From Prevotella sp. (GTDB lineage: Bacteria; Bacteroidota; Bacteroidia; Bacteroidales; Bacteroidaceae), in NCBI GenBank assembly GCA_021204605.1, contig JAJPZD010000052.1:1-29936 (forward strand): a DNA stretch of 29,936 nucleotides. The letters are read 5' to 3'. Under the pieces are notes generated by a model. It saw nothing but the letters and a program-made list of their open reading frames with translations, was not told where the DNA came from and ran no database searches. Shown piece after piece: positions 17,859-25,075 of this stretch (positions are counted from its first letter, which is position 1; every line of letters starts with the position of its first letter). Made by a program: the position numbers and the translations under genes.

Positions 17859-19195
17859 CACAATATCGCTTTTAATGCCGTCTTATCATGGTTGAAACCG
17901 CCAAGCCTCACATTAACGAGTTGGTTGTCAAGCCTTTCATTGTCAGGCGAGGGAGGCAGCTCCACCCTGATATAGTTTTTCGTGAAACCGTGCATTGCCT
18001 TTCCTTTTGCCGCTTTCTCAAACAACACTTCCGCAACGGCCCCTATGTAATGCTCATAAAAAGCCTCTGTTTTCTTGTCTGACAGTTCAAGAAGCCGCTT
18101 GCTGCGCAATTTCTTGTCGTTATCGGAAACAATATAAGGTATCTTCAACGCCATTGTACCAGGGCGTTCTGAATAAGGGAACACATGTAGTTGAGAAAAG
18201 TCGATAGATTGGAGGAATCCGTAAGTCTCCTCAAAATATTCCGGTTTCTCTCCACGTGTACCGACCATCACGTCAACGCCGATGAATGCGGTTGGCATCA
18301 ACTGCTTGATCAACTTTACCTTATGGTCGAAAAGCGACGTGTCGTAGCGGCGGTGCATCAGTCTCAGCACCTCATCCGAACCGCTTTGCAATGGGATATG
18401 AAAATGTGGCATGAAAGACTTGCTCTTAGAACAAAACTCAATCAGCTCATCATCGAGCAGGTCCGGCTCTATACTGCTTATACGGTATCTGCATACTCCA
18501 ACAACATTTTCCAATGCCCTTACCAAGTCGATGAACCTCTCACCGGTGGTTTTCCCAAAGTCGCCGATATTCACGCCAGTGAGGACAATCTCCTTGCCGC
18601 CATCCCTGGCGGTCTTTTCCGCCAGGGTGACCAACGATTGTATGCTTGGATTACGACTGCGCCCACGTGCAAACGGAATAGTGCAATAAGTACAGAAATA
18701 ATCACATCCATCCTGCACTTTCAGGAAATAGCGTGTACGGTTGCCGCGTGAGCAACTATGGCCGAAAGTCTTTATATCCTTCGTTCTTTGGGTAAGGCAT
18801 TTTGTATTGGCGTTCCCGTAATTCACAACGCTCCACTCGTCAGACAGAAATTGTATGAAGTCTGCCTTTTCATTTGCCCCCAACACAAGGTTTACGCCCT
18901 CGATATTTCCTAACGTTGCAGGTTTGAGTTGTGCATAACAGCCTGTCACGACGACAAAGGCGTCAGGGTTCTCACGCACTATGCGGTGTATTGCCTGCCT
19001 GCTTTTATGGTCGGCGACTTCGGTTACCGAACAAGTATTGATTATGCAAATATCCGCTTTTTCCCCTTTCTTGGCAGTGCGCACGCCCAACTCTTGTAGC
19101 GTCTTGCCGATAGTGGACGTCTCGGAGAAATTCAACTTACATCCTAACGTGAAATAAGAGGCAGTCTTTCCATAGAAGACAGACGTATCTATCAT
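17858..19195 (-). CDS. mtaB: tRNA t6A37 methylthiotransferase MtaB
   Basis: MtaB is a radical SAM enzyme that converts t6A to ms2t6A at position 37 of ANN-decoding tRNAs, using two iron-sulfur clusters. The 445 residues fit. The N-terminal methylthiotransferase domain carries C19 (LGCKLN), C55 (NTCSVT) and C86 (GCYAQ). The radical SAM motif CxxxCxxC is C164, C168 and C171, followed by the TIPFARGRSRNPS segment. The C-terminal part is TRAM-like (about 380-440, RVELPPSP). The ATG at 19195 overlaps the stop of the preceding gene as ATGA, which indicates translational coupling. Its relatives MiaB and RimO were considered, but the LGCKLN motif and the FARGRSR context fit MtaB better. Confidence 0.93.
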   Translation of the reverse strand: MIDTSVFYGKTASYFTLGCKLNFSETSTIGKTLQELGVRTAKKGEKADICIINTCSVTEVADHKSRQAIHRIVRENPDAFVVVTGCYAQLKPATLGNIEGVNLVLGANEKADFIQFLSDEWSVVNYGNANTKCLTQRTKDIKTFGHSCSRGNRTRYFLKVQDGCDYFCTYCTIPFARGRSRNPSIQSLVTLAEKTARDGGKEIVLTGVNIGDFGKTTGERFIDLVRALENVVGVCRYRISSIEPDLLDDELIEFCSKSKSFMPHFHIPLQSGSDEVLRLMHRRYDTSLFDHKVKLIKQLMPTAFIGVDVMVGTRGEKPEYFEETYGFLQSIDFSQLHVFPYSERPGTMALKIPYIVSDNDKKLRSKRLLELSDKKTEAFYEHYIGAVAEVLFEKAAKGKAMHGFTKNYIRVELPPSPDNERLDNQLVNVRLGGFNHDKTALKAIL

Positions 19196-19821
19196 TTCTT
19201 GCTGCTTTCTTGCTTAGGCTTCGGCTCTTTCTTTGCCAACATCACAACTTGATAGACGAAATCGGTCACCCATTTCTCACTGAAGCCCAGACGCTTGTCG
19301 TAATTCCGGATTGCGGCTACTGTTTTCATCACGCCGGCATCCTTGAAATCGTTTTTGTTGAAGATGTCAGAAACAGTTTTCTCTGTCATGGTATAAATCG
19401 CCTTTTTCATAAAAGAAGGCATACGCAACTTAAATTTCATCAGGTTACCCATAAGCATCATCAGGTCTTGAGTGAAATTCTGAAACTGCACTATGTATAT
19501 CTGCACGTCCTGCATCTTGCGGCAGTTTTTACGGATGCTTTGGTCCAATTCCTTGAAAAAGCCATCATTGGTGGCATACAGGTCCTGCAGCATTTTCCTG
19601 CAGTGTTTTTTCTCCCCTACTCCGAGCTTGTTGTTGACAGTGGGCACATGGAGAGTAGTCTTGAACATACGCAAATCTGGCAACATCGCAAGGTTCGTGA
19701 TATTAGCATTCTCTGCCATTGCAGCCTGCAGATATACACGTATCAGGGTCATATAGTCTTCCATTCCACCCGTCTTGGAGCCTTTATCTTTCTTTTGGAA
19801 AAGTCTGCTGAAAAATCCCAT
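19192..19821 (-). CDS. Uncharacterised protein, first gene of the mtaB operon
   Basis: I do not recognise this 209-residue protein. It has no signal peptide and no obvious membrane helix. It begins with a short amphipathic basic stretch (MGFFSRLFQKKDKGS) and ends with a lysine-rich tail. The body is predicted mainly helical, with Met-rich and hydrophobic heptads (IYIVQFQNFTQDLMMLMGNL) and a conserved-looking GEKKHCRKMLQDLY patch. It is read as real for three reasons. Its stop overlaps the mtaB start (ATGA). A consensus promoter lies directly upstream on the same strand. Its amino acid composition is normal, unlike the opposing frame. The basic amphipathic N terminus could mean membrane association of a cytoplasmic protein, but that is inference. 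Confidence 0.75.
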   Translation of the reverse strand: MGFFSRLFQKKDKGSKTGGMEDYMTLIRVYLQAAMAENANITNLAMLPDLRMFKTTLHVPTVNNKLGVGEKKHCRKMLQDLYATNDGFFKELDQSIRKNCRKMQDVQIYIVQFQNFTQDLMMLMGNLMKFKLRMPSFMKKAIYTMTEKTVSDIFNKNDFKDAGVMKTVAAIRNYDKRLGFSEKWVTDFVYQVVMLAKKEPKPKQESSKK

Positions 19822-19874
19822 ACGTTTTTTATTTTATTAGTGGGTATTAGTCATATTTAATAATAAGTTATCTG

Positions 19875-19905
19875 CAAAATTACACCAAATGTGCCAAAAA
19901 GCAAA
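19875..19905 (-). promoter_or_regulatory. Bacteroidota promoter of the 209-residue protein-mtaB-glycosyltransferase operon
   Basis: Read on the minus strand, TTTG (19905-19902) and TAATTTTG (19882-19875) are separated by 19 bases, matching the TTTG-N19-21-TAnnTTTG consensus. The transcript should begin near 19868, leaving about 45 bases of leader. It stands back to back with the promoter of rfbA. Confidence 0.78.
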
Positions 19906-19911
19906 ATAAAA

Positions 19912-19943
19912 TTTGATTATTATCCACATTTTTCATACCTTTG
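19912..19943 (+). promoter_or_regulatory. Bacteroidota promoter of rfbA
   Basis: TTTG at 19912-19915 and TACCTTTG at 19936-19943 are separated by 20 bases and match the Bacteroidota consensus. Transcription would start near 19950, giving a leader of about 108 bases before rfbA. The leader is AT-rich. I saw no strong hairpin and no recognisable riboswitch in it. The whole divergent gap (19822-20057, 236 bases) otherwise holds only the opposing promoter. Confidence 0.85.
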
Positions 19944-20057
19944 CAAAATAATAATGTATTTATATCACCGTTTAAATAAATACACAAAAAGTGCATAGGA
20001 AAAGAGGGTTTCTAATACTCTCTCATTTAATGGTATTACAAAAAACATTCAAATAAA

Positions 20058-20939
20058 ATGAAAGGAATCGTATTGGCTGGTGGCTCGGGTACTCGCCTGT
20101 ATCCTATCACCAAAGGTATTAGCAAACAGCTGATACCAATTTTCGATAAGCCAATGATATATTATCCCCTTTCAGTGCTGATGCTTGCAGGGATAAGGGA
20201 AATACTTATTATATCCACGCCCTACGACCTTCCTGGTTTCAAACGTCTTCTTGGAGATGGCTCATCTTTAGGAATGAGTATCGAGTATGCCGAGCAGCCA
20301 TCGCCGGATGGATTGGCACAGGCTTTCATCATTGGAGAGAAGTTTATCGGTGCCGACTGTGTCTGCTTGGTTCTCGGAGACAACATATTTCATGGTGTGG
20401 GATTTAACACTTTGCTGCACGGCAGTGTTGATAATGCGGAGAAAGATGGCAACGCCACGGTATTCGGCTACTATGTGAATGACCCTGAGCGTTATGGTGT
20501 GGCAGAGTTTGACGATAAAGGCAACTGTCTAAGCATCGAGGAAAAGCCTGCCGTTCCGAAGAGCAACTATGCCGTAGTAGGTCTGTATTTCTATCCAAAC
20601 AGTGTTGTTGATATAGCGAAGAACATCAAGCCGAGTGAAAGAGGAGAATTGGAGATCACCAGTGTCAACCAAGAATACCTGAAACAGGGGAAGCTGAAAG
20701 TCCAGACTCTGCAACGAGGGTTCGCATGGTTGGACACAGGGACACACGACAGTTTGAGTGAGGCCTCCAATTTCATTGAGGTAATAGAGAAGCGTCAGGG
20801 TCTTAAGATTGCCTGTCTTGAGGAGATAGCCTACAAGAAGGGCTGGATAGATGCTGGGAAGCTTAAAGAAGCAGCGCTACCGATGCTGAAAAACGATTAT
20901 GGCAAGTATCTTATGGAACTGATAAGCGAGAAAGTTTAA
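20058..20939 (+). CDS. rfbA: Glucose-1-phosphate thymidylyltransferase
   Basis: RmlA/RfbA joins glucose-1-phosphate and dTTP to make dTDP-glucose, the first step towards dTDP-rhamnose and related sugars of surface glycans. The 293 residues are standard. The nucleotide-binding signature LAGGSGTRLYPIT is at residues 6-18. It is followed by SKQLIPIFDKPMIYYP, the EQPSPDGLAQAF loop (about 78-89), LGDNIFHG (about 108-115, with the metal-binding Asp) and EEKP (about 161). The C-terminal half carries the family's LDTGTHDSL motif. It has its own promoter and precedes the tyrosine autokinase gene by 54 bases. rfbB, rfbC and rfbD are not in the window, so the rest of the pathway must lie elsewhere. Confidence 0.97.
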   Translation: MKGIVLAGGSGTRLYPITKGISKQLIPIFDKPMIYYPLSVLMLAGIREILIISTPYDLPGFKRLLGDGSSLGMSIEYAEQPSPDGLAQAFIIGEKFIGADCVCLVLGDNIFHGVGFNTLLHGSVDNAEKDGNATVFGYYVNDPERYGVAEFDDKGNCLSIEEKPAVPKSNYAVVGLYFYPNSVVDIAKNIKPSERGELEITSVNQEYLKQGKLKVQTLQRGFAWLDTGTHDSLSEASNFIEVIEKRQGLKIACLEEIAYKKGWIDAGKLKEAALPMLKNDYGKYLMELISEKV

Positions 20940-20993
20940 GCTCAAGGCAGATAGAACAGATTTTAGAAACACTACATAAAACATGTATAAAAT

Positions 20994-23513
20994 ATGAGCG
21001 AGATCGAAAACAATCAGAAACTTCAAGAGAAAAAAGAGGAAGAATCCGCCTCTTTCAATTTTGAGACTATCTATACAGCATTCATCCTGAATTGGAAATG
21101 GTTTCTACTGTCAGCGGTTATATGTGTATGCATCGGTTTTTTGTATGTCCACTACAAAATTCCTGAATATAACGTAACAGCGAAACTTCTCATCAAGGAC
21201 AATGGAAATCAAGACAACGGTTTTTCACAGACTTTGGAAGATATCACATCACTCGGTATAATCAGCAACAGCTACGGCACAGAAAACGAGATGGAGATTC
21301 TTACTTCCGCAAACATTGCAGAAGAAGCGGTCCGCGATTTAAAGATATATGTAAGCTATTATAAACAAGAGAATTTCAAGAAAGCTCTATTATACGGCAA
21401 CAATCCTATAAACGTTGACATGGATGAGGAGCATCTCGACAAGCTAAGTAAACCGGTAAAAATGAAGATAACCCGGAAAACGGATCACTATGTAGTAAAA
21501 GGGTCTTATTATATTAAGGTCAACGAGCTGAAGTCGTCGGGTCCTTACAAATTTGAGAAAGAGGTAAAAACTATTCCCGCCTCAATAACCACAAGGGTAG
21601 GTAAGATTATATTGACCAACAACGGAGATTACAAGATGGAAGAAGGGGATGTTATAATCATTGAGATGAATTCCCCACGTCTTACATCATACAACTATGT
21701 TAAAAACCTCACTGTGGACCAGACCACAAAGACATCTTCGGTATTAGACTTAGGAATAAAAGACCAAGGCATAACCCGTGGTATGGACTACTTGCGACAA
21801 TTGGTAGTGTGCTACAACCGCCAGGCCAATATAGACAAGAACGAGTTGGCGAAGAGCACCGAACAGTTTATCAATGACCGTTTAGAGAAGATAGACATCG
21901 AGCTTGGAAGCACGGATACTGAATTAGAGAAATACAAGAAACAGAACAATTTGATGGAGCTGCAGCTTAATGCCACGACTGCTTCAGCAAACACATCAGC
22001 ATACGAGCAGAAACTCACTGATGCCGAGACGCAGCTATCGCTTATCTCCAGTCTTATACAGTTTGCAAACCGTCCAGGCAACAAGCACCAGGTGCTCCCA
22101 TCAAATGTAGGTCTGAAAGACGAGTCTTCCACATCACTTATCAACGAATACAACAAGGCAGCCCTTGAACGAAACCGGCTGCTCAACACAGCCTCTGAAA
22201 CGAGTCCGGTAGTGTCTGAGCTCACTTCACAACTCGACAATATGCAGTCGAGCATAATGCAGGCATTGGAACAGGCTAAGAAAAATCTTGAAATAGAAAG
22301 GGATGCCATAAAGAAACAGTTGAGCCAGTACAACAGCGACGTTACACGGGTTCCTGAGCAAGAGAGAATACTCACGCAGATAGGTCGTCAACAGGAAGTA
22401 AGGTCTGGTCTTTATCTCATGCTATTACAAAAACGAGAGGAGAATTCTATTTCATTGGCTGCCACTGCTGACAAGGGCAAGATAATAGAGAATCCTAAAT
22501 TCGACAAAAAAGTCAGTCCAAGAGGGATGTTGATACTCCTCGCACTATTCATTATCGGATTGGCAATCCCTGCGGGATTCCTTTATATCATTAATTTCTT
22601 ACGTTACAAGATAGAAGGTCATGATGATGTGGCTGCACTCACCGATCTGCCAATAATAGCGGATATCGTCACGGCAAGCGAGACGGCAAAGACGAAGGCA
22701 GACATCGTGGTGCATGAGAACGAGAACAACCAGATGGAGGAAATTTTCCGTTCCATGCGTACCAACATCCAGTTCATGCTTAAAGAAAATGAAAACGTAT
22801 TGTTGTTCACATCATCTACTTCGGGAGAGGGCAAGACGTTTACTGCCGCCAACCTTGCGGTTAGTTTTGCTCTGTTGGGAAAGAAAGTGATTTTGATAGG
22901 CCTTGACATACGCAAGCCACGATTAGCGGAACTGTTTGACATACGCAACCACCACAATGGTATTTCTGTTCTCCTTATGCGCGAATATTTAGACTGGGAA
23001 AACGTAAAGACCCAAATCGTACCATCAGATGTAAACGACAACCTCGACTTGCTTATGGCAGGCCCCATACCCCCTAACCCTGCCGAGCTTGTATCCCGTC
23101 CGTCTTTGGGTGAGGTGATAAAAATATTAAAGGAAAACTACGATTACGTATTAATCGACACTGCACCTGTCGGCCTCGTGGCTGATACACTGCAAATAGC
23201 AAAGAGTGCGGACCTCACAGTATATCTCTGTCGTGCCGACTTCACACCAAAGGTAAGTTTCAGTATGATAAACGCATTGGCGGAGGATAAGAAATTGCCT
23301 AATCTATGCATAGCCATTAACGGCATTGACCTCTCAAGGAAAAAATATGGCTATTATTATGGTTACGGCAAGTATGGCAAGTACAGCCGTTATGGTGTGT
23401 ATGGCAGATACGGCAGATATGGCAAATACAGCAGGTATGCCAATTATGGCAACTACGGCAATTATTCAACCAGCCATTATGCCAACAAGAATGATAATTC
23501 TGTGAAACATTAA
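20994..23513 (+). CDS. Wzc-like polysaccharide co-polymerase and tyrosine autokinase
   Basis: This 839-residue inner-membrane protein controls polymerisation and export of a capsule or exopolysaccharide. It has an N-terminal Wzz-type region with a first membrane helix (about 36-53), a periplasmic coiled-coil and GNVR-type stretch (about 280-490), and a second membrane helix (about 512-536). The cytoplasmic BY-kinase domain follows. Walker A is TSSTSGEGKT, ending at K614-T615. Walker A-prime is LIGLDIRKPRL (about 635-645). Walker B is YVLIDTAPVG (about 717-726). The tail from about residue 783 holds 17 tyrosines in YGx and YSR units, the expected autophosphorylation cluster but unusually regular. 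It is 54 bases after rfbA. No Wza-type export porin is next to it. Confidence 0.93.
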   Translation: MSEIENNQKLQEKKEEESASFNFETIYTAFILNWKWFLLSAVICVCIGFLYVHYKIPEYNVTAKLLIKDNGNQDNGFSQTLEDITSLGIISNSYGTENEMEILTSANIAEEAVRDLKIYVSYYKQENFKKALLYGNNPINVDMDEEHLDKLSKPVKMKITRKTDHYVVKGSYYIKVNELKSSGPYKFEKEVKTIPASITTRVGKIILTNNGDYKMEEGDVIIIEMNSPRLTSYNYVKNLTVDQTTKTSSVLDLGIKDQGITRGMDYLRQLVVCYNRQANIDKNELAKSTEQFINDRLEKIDIELGSTDTELEKYKKQNNLMELQLNATTASANTSAYEQKLTDAETQLSLISSLIQFANRPGNKHQVLPSNVGLKDESSTSLINEYNKAALERNRLLNTASETSPVVSELTSQLDNMQSSIMQALEQAKKNLEIERDAIKKQLSQYNSDVTRVPEQERILTQIGRQQEVRSGLYLMLLQKREENSISLAATADKGKIIENPKFDKKVSPRGMLILLALFIIGLAIPAGFLYIINFLRYKIEGHDDVAALTDLPIIADIVTASETAKTKADIVVHENENNQMEEIFRSMRTNIQFMLKENENVLLFTSSTSGEGKTFTAANLAVSFALLGKKVILIGLDIRKPRLAELFDIRNHHNGISVLLMREYLDWENVKTQIVPSDVNDNLDLLMAGPIPPNPAELVSRPSLGEVIKILKENYDYVLIDTAPVGLVADTLQIAKSADLTVYLCRADFTPKVSFSMINALAEDKKLPNLCIAINGIDLSRKKYGYYYGYGKYGKYSRYGVYGRYGRYGKYSRYANYGNYGNYSTSHYANKNDNSVKH
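23342..23475 (+). repeat. Nine-base tandem repeat coding for the tyrosine tail of Wzc
   Basis: Within the 3-prime end of the kinase gene, degenerate 9-base units of the type TAYGGCARR repeat about a dozen times with interruptions, coding Tyr-Gly-Lys/Arg/Asn and Tyr-Ser-Arg. The frame is preserved throughout. Such an array could change length by slippage or recombination in whole codons, and so change the number of phosphorylatable tyrosines. Confidence 0.75.
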
Positions 23514-23518
23514 ACCAT

Positions 23519-23550
23519 AAGAGGAAGAAACTAAGGAGCTTCTTCCTCTT
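23519..23550 (+). terminator. Hairpin after the tyrosine autokinase gene
   Basis: A perfect 11-base-pair inverted repeat (23519-23529 with 23540-23550) closes a 10-base loop, four bases after the kinase stop codon. The following sequence (CTTGCTTAAT) is only moderately T-rich. It is a plausible but not strong terminator and may allow read-through into the HAD gene. Confidence 0.6.
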
Positions 23551-23582
23551 CTTGCTTAATATTAAAAAACATCTTTCTCGAT

Positions 23583-24011
23583 ATGACAATAGCTTTGGAC
23601 TTCGACGGCACCATCGTGGAGCATAAATATCCTGAAATAGGAGAGGAAATACCATTCGCCACAGAGACAATAAAAAAGCTCATTGCTGACCACCATAAGG
23701 TAATCCTATGGACAGTACGTGAGGGCAAATTGTTGGATGAGGCAGTGGAATGGTGCAGGCAACGAGGCATCGAGTTCTATGCCGTGAACAAGGATTACCC
23801 TGAAGAAAACGGTTCGGCAAGCAACAAGTATTTCTCCCGTAAGATAAAGGCAGATATGTTCATTGACGACTGCAATGTTGGCGGTCTCCCTGACTGGGGT
23901 ACTATATACAGGATAATCAGTGAGCACAAGACATATTATGATATTCTTAGAGAGAGAAGGGGTGATTCCTACCTTACCGAACAGAAAAAGAAACATTGGT
24001 GGCAATTCTAA
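23583..24011 (+). CDS. Small HAD-superfamily hydrolase-like protein
   Basis: The 142-residue protein has the HAD fold motifs. Motif I is DFDGT at residues 6-10, with nucleophile D6 and acid D8. Motif II Thr is in LWTVREG (T44). A basic residue follows (K87 or K89), and motif IV is FIDD (D95-D96). It has no cap domain beyond short loops and no signal peptide, so it should be a cytoplasmic phosphatase-like enzyme. It ends in a KKKHWWQF tail. This compact type is common in Bacteroidales, and I recall a structure of a B. thetaiotaomicron relative, without a known substrate. It sits 69 bases after the kinase gene and 18 bases before the beta-barrel gene. A link to the autokinase is only a guess from position. 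Confidence 0.85.
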   Translation: MTIALDFDGTIVEHKYPEIGEEIPFATETIKKLIADHHKVILWTVREGKLLDEAVEWCRQRGIEFYAVNKDYPEENGSASNKYFSRKIKADMFIDDCNVGGLPDWGTIYRIISEHKTYYDILRERRGDSYLTEQKKKHWWQF

Positions 24012-24029
24012 TATTTACATAAACCGAAG

Positions 24030-24995
24030 ATGAGAGTAAACAAAAAGTGGGCATTTGCGGCATTTGCTTGTATCTTGCCTCTTGCAGTATTTGCACAGCC
24101 GGAGAGTAACACTGCCAACAGTTCATACATGAAGGCTTTCAGACACTTGGACTTGGCTATAACGGCGGGAACGACAGGTCTGGGAATAGACTTGGCGACT
24201 CCGATATGCAAGGAGGTACAGATAAGGGCAGGTTTTTCTTTCATGCCTCACATCTCTACTAAAATGCATTTTGATATAGAGAGCGGCAGGTTGGACAATG
24301 ACGGCAACTGGGTAAGTACCAACTTGGACAACTTGGTGAACAAATTAGAGTCTTATACCGGTTACAGGGTTGACAAGAGCGTCACTATGAATGGAATACC
24401 CACATTCTACAATTTCGATTTGTTGGTTGACGTATTCCCATTCCACAACAAGCACTGGCATTTCACCGGAGGTTTCTATTTCGGCAATTCAAAGATTGCG
24501 AAAGCCTACAACACCACTGCTGATATGCCGACATTGTTGGCGGTAAGCATCTACAATAATCTTTATGAACGAGTGTTGAACGACGAGCCGATATACGGTG
24601 ACGCATATATAGACCCTGAGATAGGCGACAAAATCATGTCATACGGCCGTATGGGAATACACATGGGAGATTATAAGACAGATGGTACGCCTTACTTTAT
24701 GGAGCCAGGTGATAACAGTATGGTGAAAGCGAAGATCAAGGCAAACAAATTCAAGCCATACATCGGCTTCGGCTATGGGGGGAGACTGTTGCGAAATGAT
24801 GACCGTTATAATGTTTCTTTCGACTGCGGTGTGATGTTCTGGGGCGGCACGCCAGAGATAATCACCCACGATGGCACCAACTTGGCGAAAGAGGTTGATA
24901 ATATCAAGGGGAAAGTGGGCGACTACGTTGATGTGATTAAGGCTATCAAGGTTTATCCGGTAATCAACGTGCGCTTCTCCCGCAGACTGTTCTAA
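24030..24995 (+). CDS. Predicted outer-membrane beta-barrel protein
   Basis: This 321-residue protein has a typical signal peptide (about 1-22, cleavage before Q23). Its body is rich in alternating aromatic and hydrophobic strands (HWHFTGGFYFGNSK, FKPYIGFGYGGRLL, YNVSFDCGVMFWGG), and it ends in VNVRFSRRLF, whose terminal phenylalanine is typical of outer-membrane barrels. I cannot give it a function. The family looks like a Bacteroidales-specific outer-membrane protein. It begins 18 bases after the HAD gene, so the two are likely co-transcribed, and it is closed by the bidirectional hairpin at 25017-25045. A role in surface polysaccharide is possible from context but not shown. Confidence 0.72.
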   Translation: MRVNKKWAFAAFACILPLAVFAQPESNTANSSYMKAFRHLDLAITAGTTGLGIDLATPICKEVQIRAGFSFMPHISTKMHFDIESGRLDNDGNWVSTNLDNLVNKLESYTGYRVDKSVTMNGIPTFYNFDLLVDVFPFHNKHWHFTGGFYFGNSKIAKAYNTTADMPTLLAVSIYNNLYERVLNDEPIYGDAYIDPEIGDKIMSYGRMGIHMGDYKTDGTPYFMEPGDNSMVKAKIKANKFKPYIGFGYGGRLLRNDDRYNVSFDCGVMFWGGTPEIITHDGTNLAKEVDNIKGKVGDYVDVIKAIKVYPVINVRFSRRLF

Positions 24996-25016
24996 AAGCT
25001 ATATTCAGTAAAATAA

Positions 25017-25045
25017 AAAACGCCAGCCTGCACGGTTGGCGTTTT
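25017..25045. terminator. Bidirectional terminator between convergent genes
   Basis: A 12-base-pair stem (25017-25028 with 25034-25045, one G-U pair) has a 5-base loop. Read on the minus strand it ends in a run of T residues (TTTTTTATTTTA), which serves the 25076-26245 gene. Read on the plus strand it ends in GTTTTCT, serving the beta-barrel gene. It lies in the 80-base convergent gap. Confidence 0.88.
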
Positions 25046-25075
25046 CTATGTATTGTACTAAAATGGGAATCTTGT

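Noticed and set aside
18191..18751. A 186-codon plus-strand frame inside mtaB.
   Set aside because: It covers the radical SAM coding region read backwards, with no domain and no promoter.
19210..19860. A 216-codon open frame on the plus strand, opposite the unknown 209-residue gene.
   Set aside because: Its product is unusually rich in His and Cys with no domain. The minus-strand frame has a consensus promoter, an ATGA overlap with mtaB and normal composition, so the minus strand is the coding one.
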